Below, piece by piece: positions 55,844-64,000 of a stretch of DNA of 64,000 nt. This stretch comes from Hymenopellis radicata (lineage: Eukaryota > Basidiomycota > Agaricomycetes > Agaricales > Physalacriaceae), in the NCBI GenBank assembly GCA_015501595.1, contig JADNRX010000189.1, forward strand, positions 1 through 64,000. The letters run 5' to 3'. Below the pieces are notes generated by a model. The model did no database searches. It worked only from the letters and a program-made list of their open reading frames with translations, and had not been told where the DNA came from. The position numbers and the translations under genes were made by a program. Each line of letters opens with the position of its first letter. Within the stretch, counting starts at the first letter, position 1.

Positions 55844-56332
55844 CGAGTTCGAGTGGCGGGAGTAGCACGCGGAATATGTCTCGCGAGAGCAGCAATGTCG
55901 TCAGCTTAGCCTGTGCGTACATATAGAAATGTAGCAGTTGTGTTAGGAAAGCGAATATGAAAGAAGATCCACTGTTCCAACCGAAAGTGCGATGCAATAG
56001 GTGAATTAAATTACTTTCCTTTTCGAGACGCGTCCTTGAAGTCAACGTATGCGTCATGGCAGAGGACGAAGTGCCGCCGGCCGTCAGGTTTGGATCATAT
56101 CATGCTTGAGTTTTCCATTGGAACTCCATCTTTCTGTGTGTCACAGAGCGCACATCAGAGGAGCGAGACAGAACGGTTGTGATGAAAGAAGTCGACAGGA
56201 TGCGATTCCCGCTTCCCAGAGCCTCGAGGCCACAGCCTGCCGCGCGAACGGGGACTGCATGCTGGGCAGTGAATGTACAAGTCCATAAACTTCATATATT
56301 ACAAGCAGTCCGTCAATTTAACGCACATGCTT
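55844..56332. other. Intergenic, no gene recognised
   Basis: About 490 bp holding the 5' flank of the coiled-coil gene and 3' flank of the ABC transporter. The overlapping small ORFs show no coding evidence. Confidence 0.4.
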
Positions 56333-58914
56333 CTAGTCCTTCGGCTCCATTTGGTCTATAAAGGCACTCGCTTGAACGTTGTAAAGATTGGCATACTCGC
56401 CATTCAGTCCAAGCAGTTCCGCATGTCTTCCAGACTCTACGAGGTTGCCATCTTTCATACACCTGTATTCGGTAGGTTTTTTCAGATTGTGCTACTGGTC
56501 GGGGAGAAATGGCACCCACAAAATCAAGTCCGCGTGCTTCGTCAAATGCCCGAACCTATGAGTCACGAACACCAAGGTTTTTCCTTCTCTAGCTTTGATC
56601 AGGTTCTCGAACAAAGCAGCTTCTCCTTCAGGATCCAAAGCGGAACTGGGCTCGTCGACAGCCACAAATCTGACCAGGCCAGAGTTGAACCGCATGAACG
56701 TTCGGGAACTGAAACGTAAATGAATCTCTCCGGAGGTCAAATGGAGCAAGAATCTACGCACGCAACAATACGTTGTTCTTCGCCACCAGAAAGCTCGATA
56801 GCTGTCGGTAACTGCGACAGTTCAACATTGAGAGGATGCTCCTCATCGTCAGGGAGATTATTGAATGATGGCTCGTTTCGAGGATCTAATACCGTGTTGA
56901 ATCCATCTTTGACTTTACTCAAACAATGCAAGGCTCCACCCATCTCCGCAGCATGTTGGACGGCGGCCAAATCATCCTTCATGATCACATGGCCGAGACC
57001 AATGTTTTCCCCTAGTGAGAGCGGGAAGAGAGAATGCTCTTGAGTGAGTACAGCAGTCGACCGACGCAGGTCAGCGATGCGATACGTCGAAATGGGCAGC
57101 CCGTCTACAAGAATCGAGTCGCCGTCAGATGTCGGGTCGTAGACGCGAGTCAGAAGCTTGATTATGGTTGACTTTCCACTTCCATTGGAACCGACGATGA
57201 CGACGACTTGCCCAGCCTTGATACTGAAAGAAATATCATTGATAGCACCTTCCGAACTTTGGCTGCCAGGATACGCGAATGATAGATGCCTGCAACAGGT
57301 TGAGCGGAGGAAAACCAAGGCATCAAGTATTCATACCTAACATCAAATGACATACCCTTTGATTTCTCCTCTTGAGAAGAGGAATACGAAGTGTCACCAT
57401 CGACAATCATAGTCTTGATGTTCTCAGCATCATACAAATCATGCAAAGATTGACATGATCGTCGAAAGCTTTGCACATTATCCAAAACGGTTTGAATCGA
57501 CCAGGTCAGGTTCAGCGAACACTCTGACCAAATAGCGATCTGAGATACCGAGAGAGTCTGTGGCTGAGTAATTGCCACGAATGCACAGTACATCTATGAC
57601 ACATGATGAAGCGTTAACCAATGCAGTAAAAAACTCAAGGACCTACCATGGGCAGATCACCAAGTAATTTATGTGTGATCATATGTATGGGGTACTCGTT
57701 CATGGACAGCTGACATGTAGGATAATCGTCCGATAGAGAGGCGAGGTTCGACGTTGCCTTTTGATGTTCTAACGTAACCGGTGAGAGAGGTTCAATGGAG
57801 GTGCAATCAAACTTGCCGTCTAGTATGTACTCGACAAGGTCGCCGCTGAGGACTTCCGATCGATATTCGGTGGAAGCCATCTCCTCCAAGGCTTGAACGC
57901 GCTTGTACGACGCGTTATTGGTGTAGTATATATAGGCTGTTGACATATTAGAATATCGAAAGGGAGTCAAGATCACCAACTTACGAAGGTCCCAGAGAGA
58001 TATACCACCCATGGAGAGCAGCGGTCTAGCCAAACAAAAAATGAGGAATGTGGGAGATCCCGTTTTCCGAGCCGAATGTGCAATGACAACCAGTTGACTA
58101 CATGTGTTCAGCAGGTCGCCGAAGAACCGTACAATGAAGTCGAATGAATCCCAGGCAACATCTGAAGTGGCCTCGATATTGCCTTTTGGGTCTGCAATGA
58201 TCTATGAGTGCGAACCACGGTGATGAATACCCATGAACTACCGTTTACCGTAGGAATGTCAAGCCTCAGCTGTGCTGTACAGATTGAAGTTAGGTGGGAG
58301 CCATTTTCAAAACTCACAAACGTACCTCGCAATAAAAAGAACCCAAAGTGTCGCTTCACAGCAGATTCCAGTTGAGGCAATAGCTTCTGATCCAACCATC
58401 TAAGATAAGTTGCTGCGACAACACAGAGCACCCGCGCTACCAACGCATTCACTAACGCGGAGGTATTAGGCTGCCCAGTTGTGATCACTGTTTCTATCTT
58501 GCGAGAATTAGCATGGCTAGCAAGACCTTGCACGTCGTGAATGGTTCACCTGTTCTAAAAGACGATTGGACAAGTATAATAACACAGCAGGCTTCACTCC
58601 ATTCCAGATAGATGAGGCGACATAAAGAACGGATAGGCCTGGTCTTAGCGCATACACGTCAGTCGCCAGTCGACGGAACAGCGGAAAGCTTGAAAAGATA
58701 GTGGCAACATTGCCCAGGTGTTTGCGCAGATTCCAGCCAGATGAACGCGCGACAGACAACTTCCAAACGCCCAGTTGATGTCGCTCGATTGTCTCTTGTT
58801 GAGCGAAGAAGAATGAGACCTTGTGACAAGCGCGGCTAATCCACCCCGGAGAATGGCGGCCTGTAGGGAATGAGGATATCTAAGAACAACAGAGTGGATA
58901 CCACATAGGAGCAT
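56333..58914 (-). CDS. ABC half-transporter
   Basis: Membrane ATPase with one transmembrane domain followed by one nucleotide-binding domain. The membrane part begins around GWNLRKHLGNVATIFSSFPL and FRRLATDVYALRPGLSVLYV. Motifs in the ATPase: Walker A VGSNGSGKSTIIKLL, Q-loop VLTQEHSLFPLSLGENI, signature ELSGGEEQRI (LSGGE rather than LSGGQ), Walker B FVAVDEPSSALDPEGE and H-loop VFVTHRF. It ends EYANLYNVQASAFIDQMEPK, D at 56333. Several short introns interrupt the membrane domain. The first exon is uncertain: 58914 is the first upstream ATG, but its frame link to the membrane domain was not solved. Substrate unknown. Confidence 0.82.
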
Positions 58915-59266
58915 GGCAGGCGAAGGCAAGTTGCGCCTGTGTCAAGTTTTACGTTTTAAGCGCCTGTGCTACGCGGCTGAATCAAAGCGCTGCTATATGA
59001 CTACCATATTGTCAGAAGGCGCGGTGAACGGCACCGATGGGCGCTGATATCGATTCGTATGTCCGCAAATTCCACTGTCAGTTTCTGTAGAGTGAGTGGC
59101 GGAGAGAATAAGAGTCGCGTTCTAACTTTGCTGAAGTTCATCCACGTGGATGTCACGTGGAATGACGGAGGAAAAATTCTCGACTGTTCGGCCCTTTTCC
59201 CGGACCGAAGCCTTGATGAGCACTTAATAGAGGAATGGGAATCGTGTCCAGAGTCTTGCTCCCACT
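58915..59266. promoter_or_regulatory. Divergent promoter region (ABC transporter / HSP78) with E-boxes and heat-shock-like element
   Basis: About 350 bp between outward-facing starts. Two CACGTG palindromes lie at 59143-59148 and 59154-59159, 11 bp apart, about one helical turn. A run at 59177-59189 reads TTC-TC-GAC-TG-TTC, a three-unit heat-shock element with one mismatch in the middle unit, about 80 bp before the HSP78 ATG. Heat-shock control of HSP78 is known in yeast. Function of these sites here is inferred. Confidence 0.4.
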
Positions 59267-62200
59267 ATGCTAAGCTCAAGGACCATCTCGAAATCTCTCC
59301 TTTCCACGGGTGCGCGAAGAGCGTATCTAGTTCCGAACCCGCGTCGAATACTCGTTCCAAGCGCATTTCTGAATGCACGCCCGGTGAATAGCTTGAGGCA
59401 TTACTCGAAGCCTCCTTCGGAGGAGCAGGGTTCCCCGGTGGATTTCCTTCATTTAATATGGGTGGACAGCAGAACCAAGGAGATGCCCTGAAGGAATACG
59501 TGAGCAAGTCTTTAGTGGTATCTATTCCTCGTTTTCTCACACTGTTTGCAGAGTGTAGACTTGACGGAGATGGCGAGGAATGGCAAACTGATCCGGTCAT
59601 AGGCAGAGACGAAGAGATTAGAAGGACTATACAAAGTGAGTCAATTAGTACGCAGTGTCAAACCCAGACCTCTGAACAGCTACAGTTCTGTCTCGTCGAA
59701 CAAAGTCCAATCCTGTGGTATGTCCGACGCGTCAAATTTGCATTCCATGAAATCTCAAGTCTTTCAGCTCATCGGTGCTCCTGGAGTTGGCAAGACCGCG
59801 ATTTTGGAAGGTCTCGCAGCGCGAATCATTGCTAAAGAGGTTCCCGAGGTACCTGTTCTATCAGTACTATGCTCTTCTTTACAATTCACGTCTTTCCGCC
59901 AGTCTTTGCAAGACAAACGAGTGCTTTCCATCGATCTTTCTGCCATAATGGCAGGTTCCGGCATTCGCGGTCAATTCGAGGAGAAATTCAAGGCCCTGAT
60001 TCGCGACATAGAGGCCGAGGCAAGGAATGTTATTTGTTTCATTGACGAAGTTCGTGCGTATCGCCAGATATGTAATCTCAGTCGACTGGTTTGCTAACTA
60101 ATATGTAGACACTCTCTTCAACCTCGGCAAGGCTGAAGGGAGTATCGACGCTGGTCAAATGATCAAGCCCGCTCTCGCCAGAGGGCTTCAGCTCGTTGGG
60201 GCCACGACGCGGGAAGAATACCGGAAAACCATTAACAAGGACGCTGCTCTTGAGCGCCGATTTCAACCCGTTCAAATAGACGAACCGACTGTGGAGGCTA
60301 CCATCTCAATTCTACGCGGTCTCAAAGGTCGTTACGAGGTGCATCATGGTGTCGAGATTTCGGACGCCGCCCTCGTTACAGCTGCCGTGTATTCTGCGCG
60401 CTATATCGCTGATCGTTTTCTGCCCGACAAAGCAATTGATCTGATTGACGAGGCAGCGTCTGCGTTGCGACTCGCCCAAGAGTCCAAGCCCGACGAGCTC
60501 GAAGCACTTGATCGGGAAATTATGACTCTTCAGATCGAGTTGGAGAGTCTGAAGAACGAGTCGGATATATTCAGCGTTGAGCGCAGGCAGAAGGTCGAAT
60601 CTGACCTCGCTGCAAAACGCGACGAGGCTTCGCGGTTAACGGCGATATGGCAAGAAGGTAAGGAGCTCGATGTCTCGTCCGCTTGCCTGGAAGATTGACA
60701 TTCTATGTAGAAAGGACGCGCTTGGACCGCATTAAGGATCTCAAGGGACGTTTGGAGGAAGCGAAACACCAATTGGAAGTTGCTCAGCGTCAAGGCCACT
60801 TTGAATTGGCTAGTCGATTGCGCTTCTCCACTATTCCAGAACTAGAGCGGCAATTACCGGATGAGAATACTGAGACGCTACAAAGCGAGTCTTCGATGCT
60901 GCACGAGCGTGTCACCTCAGACGACATTTCAAGGGTTGTCGCCAAGGCCACTGGCATCCCCGTTCAGAACCTTCTCAAAGGAGAGCGGGATAAACTCGTT
61001 CATGTAGGCGATTTTGTATATCATCCGTATTCCAGTGATTTGACATTCTATTTAGATGGACGAGGTCTTGAGACAACGAGTCGTTGGACAAGATCACGTT
61101 ATCGCAGCCGTTAGCGACGCAGTCCGCATCTCGCGCGCTGGTCTTCAAGCTCCCAACAGACCTGTTGCCTCGTTCTTGTTTCTGGGTCCCACTGGTGTCG
61201 GCAAGGTAGACTGACGTCTCTCCTAAGTCCACGAGAAATCCTCACTGGAATTTTTTAGACCGAGTTATGCAAAGCTTTGGCTGGGTTCCTCTTCAACGAC
61301 GAACAACGTGGGCTGTAAGTGATCCAATCCCTTGTACTCAGCTCCGTTCAATGATCTTTTAGCATCAATATCAACATGTCGGAGTACCACGATCGGCATA
61401 CCATTTCGCGACTCATTGGCGCGGCCCCTGGCTACGTAGGCTTCGAAGAGGGTGGACAGTTGACTGAAGCCGTTCGCAGAAAGCCATATGGTAAGTTGCT
61501 AGTAGCTCACGCGCTTCCATGCTTCATTGTTTCTCAGCTGTTATCTTACTGGACGAACTGGAGAAGGCTCACAAGGTACATTCCTGCCTTTCTCTATTTT
61601 GAGATCACTGCTGACGTATTTTTAGGACGTCGCCATGATATTACTTCAAATCCTTGATGAAGGTAGCATTACAGACAGCCAAGGGCGGAAAGTAGACTTC
61701 AAGGTGAATACTTGTCGAACTGTCAGCCCATGAATCTAAAGCTCGTTACTCAGAACACCATTATCTGCCTTACAAGCAACCTTGGTGAGTAGCCGCCATT
61801 CCGCTAACACCAGTGAGGCTAACGAGGGATCTCAGGCAGCGACATCCTCGCGCACCCGACTGCCTGTACCGAAGACGGCGTGGTCACACCGGAAGCTAGA
61901 GACGAGGTTCTTGAGCGTACCTCGTCCTACTTCCCACCGGAACTTCTAAACCGACTTGATACGATGCTCGTCTTCAATAAGCTCTCGAGGGAATCCATAC
62001 TCCAAGTCGTCGATCTCCGGTTGAAGGACGTTGCGGAGCGATTGAAGGGACGCAGGATTGTCATGGACGTCGACGATACTGCCCGCAATCTACTCGCCAA
62101 GCAAGGGTACTCGCAAGTGTACGGAGCGCGCGCCATTGCTCGCGTCGTCCGCACCGATGTACTGTTCCCTTTGGCCCAAAAGCTGTTGAAGGGCACTATT

Positions 62201-62382
62201 CGGTTCGTCTGACTGTTTGCAGAAACTGTTGGGATATTACTGACCCGGCAACACACAGGGACGGCGACGTTGTGGTTATTCGTGCAAGCCCAGACGGAAC
62301 GTCGCTTGATATCAAAGACAATCATCCGCCCGATTCCAGCGCGGTGAAAGCGAATGCTGAAGTGTCCGAAAGCCTGCAGTAG
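59267..62382 (+). CDS. HSP78: Mitochondrial ClpB-type disaggregase Hsp78 (two frame breaks)
   Basis: AAA+ chaperone that rescues aggregated matrix proteins with mitochondrial Hsp70. The ATG at 59267 opens a targeting peptide ([20 protein letters not shown]). The ClpB N-domain is absent, as in Hsp78. AAA-1 has [40 protein letters not shown] and VICFIDEV. The middle coiled coil is at about 60.45-60.87 kb. AAA-2 has [20 protein letters not shown] (Walker A split by an intron), [54 protein letters not shown] and [20 protein letters not shown]. The end is VSESLQ. Two single-base frame breaks occur near 59412-59417 and 59589-59591 (ctgatccgg; conserved [13 protein letters not shown] needs one more G). 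All later exons join cleanly, so consensus error is likely. Confidence 0.9.
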
Positions 62383-62634
62383 GAAACTACTCAGCTGTCG
62401 GGCGGATTTTATTACATCTGTACACTATCACTCATTGTTTAGAGGATCGCAACACCACTCATTGTATCATTTAGTACTTACACAATAACTTACTTACTTC
62501 ACGTAAATCGTTCCATGAAGATGTTGTACATTGAACACTCAGCTGATCTATAATACATTGCTAGCAAGCCTGACGACTCAACGATGCAAGATTCGGGAAA
62601 CCAAAACCGGTCAGTAAGTAACAGAGCAGCCATT

Positions 62635-64000
62635 TTACTATTCAGCTCATTCAGCCAAGGAAGTAAGATATACAGCATAAAACTCACTGTGATGTAACGG
62701 AACGCAGGATTGTTCCAGTCAGTGATGTCCTCCAAGCCGGTCTGGTTCGGGTCGTATTCGACTCTGCCTTCCGCAACGGCGCGATCGCGCTTACGGTTAG
62801 CAGTGACGAAAATGACACGGAGAATAAGGATGATGACGATCTAGTCCGCACATGAGTATGGCGCACAATGCCAAGGTTGTTAAACACTTACTTCGAGTGC
62901 GCGCGATACCATGCAACCAATGACACCTGTCTTATACCCAGGCGCCTCCGAATCTTTGAACAAGAATGGTCCAACAATATTCCTACAAACAGACGAGTCA
63001 GATTGCGACGGATAAGAACCAACATGAAAACAGCTTACCCGGCAGCAACACCCAGGAAAACAGCAGCACTGGCAATGGCCTTCTTCGTCTGGCCACCGAC
63101 GTTTCCAGAGACAATGGACAATCCCAGTACGAAAGTCGCATTCGAAGCGCCAGTGATCCCTACAAGCAAGTCAAACGACGATTCGAACGAGGTCCAACTA
63201 GTGCGTACAGTATCCAATAAGCCGCGCAGCTTGTGGCTTGGCCCATGCGATCATCCCGAAGCCAGCAACCGTCGGAAGGTTAGTAGCCGCCATAAGGTAT
63301 GTCCTATTGCCCTTGGGCAATTTCGTGTTGACGTAGATAGCAAGCAGAATGCTATAACAGTGTTAGACGATGTCCACTGCTATTAACATTCTGACATACA
63401 TCAAGGCAATTATTATCCCGTAGGGAATTTGCATCAGTGTCGTTTGGAATGTGTTGAAGCCGAATCTGCAGCAGATGAGATCAACACCGAGGCGCAAGCG
63501 AGAAAGGCCAACTTGCTTACCCTTTGACAATGATTGTACCAAAGTTGGAAGTCCCACCGTTAGGTACGTTGGCGGTGAAGCCGAACAAGAAGAATAGATA
63601 GATCTTGACATCCATGAACGCTTCCAAGACCTGACTCGCCTTCCATCTAAGTCGAGGACCGTGAGAATGTGTACTCAGAATGAAGGGTTTCAAGTGGGCT
63701 CACTCTCTGTTGTCGGTCAAATTCTGGTCGTCGCGTTTGCGACTTATGATGATGAGTCGCTCCGTTCGGTTAAACCAGTGAGTATGGTACGGCGAATCAG
63801 GGATAAAGATGAAAAGAAAGACCGCCCAAGCACTGCACAGAGCGCCCACGATTAAGAACTCGTACTTCCACGAAGTAAGGGCACCATTGATCTAAACGGG
63901 CGTAAGAATGCGCACTTCAAGAAGAGGAGAATATTACATGTCCGATGGCGTATCCAAGTAGACCACCCAGTGCAATACCTAGGCCGTTGGCGCTACACAA
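62635..64000 (-). CDS. MFS allantoate/pantothenate-type permease (Dal5-like), partial
   Basis: Anion:cation symporter-type major facilitator, cut by the window end; roughly the first third is missing. Reading from 64000: SANGLGIALGGLLGYAIGHI, LTSWKYEFLIVGALCSAWAV, FLFIFIPDSPYHTHWF, IYLFFLFGFTANVPNGGTSN, FGFNTFQTTLMQIPYGIIIA, TGASNATFVLGLSIVSGNVG and GQTKKAIASAAVFLGVAAGN. The end is EYDPNQTGLEDITDWNNPAF, RYIT. The stop codon is the very first codon after the last intron (TAA at 62637-62635). The GNVGGQTKKA motif is typical of Dal5/Tna1-type carriers of small carboxylates or vitamins; the substrate is not predictable. Confidence 0.85.

Overview
This is nuclear DNA of a filamentous basidiomycete, most likely an Agaricomycete. 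Genes are dense on both strands and cut by many introns of about 45-60 bp. The proteins include families typical of mushroom-forming fungi: a dual histidine kinase, a fungalysin protease, an expanded-type G-alpha subunit, a Git3-like seven-helix receptor, a basidiomycete DUF6533/6534-type membrane protein and F-box-like debris. No tRNA, rRNA, CRISPR array or intact transposon was recognised.

Layout. 0.2-3.3 kb (-): WW-MyTH4-RhoGAP protein. 3.3-5.4 kb: gene-poor, with a short inverted duplication. 5.4-8.0 kb (-): secreted fungalysin (M36). 9.0-15.1 kb (-): dual hybrid histidine kinase, divergent from EXO70 (+, 15.2-17.1 kb). 17.4-28.2 kb (+): O-fucosyltransferase-like protein, VTS1, a 6PGDH-like dehydrogenase, a CECR5/HDHD5-type HAD hydrolase, a C2H2+Zn2Cys6 transcription factor and a DUF218-like membrane protein. 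28.2-38.1 kb (-): receptor, DUF6533/6534-type membrane protein, Zn2Cys6 factor, SLC35/TPT transporter, MED31. 38.2-39.4 kb (+): UCH37. 39.9-45.6 kb (-): single-pass membrane protein, M19 dipeptidase, an unassigned protein and a probable PAXX-like end-joining factor. 45.7-46.8 kb (+): decayed F-box-like gene. 47.0-58.9 kb (-): G-alpha, mitochondrial coiled-coil protein, fumarate reductase-cytochrome b5 fusion, nicotinamide riboside kinase, an unassigned coiled-coil protein and an ABC half-transporter. 59.3-62.4 kb (+): mitochondrial HSP78. 62.6 kb to the edge (-): Dal5-like permease, cut by the window.

The neighbours form no single pathway. They are ordinary housekeeping and signalling genes: secretion and polarity (EXO70, RhoGAP), sensing (histidine kinase, receptor, G-alpha), RNA control and transcription (VTS1, MED31, two zinc factors), protein turnover (UCH37, HSP78, fungalysin) and redox/NAD metabolism.

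Three signals stand out. (1) Microexons of 7-26 nt can be read in at least five unrelated genes, usually inside a catalytic or conserved motif, and three introns look GC-AG. (2) The G-alpha has alanine in place of the catalytic switch II glutamine, and the gene at 44.6-45.6 kb ends in a Ku-binding-like tail resembling PAXX. (3) Single-base frame breaks next to short homopolymers in VTS1, the dehydrogenase and HSP78 look like consensus errors rather than gene loss.
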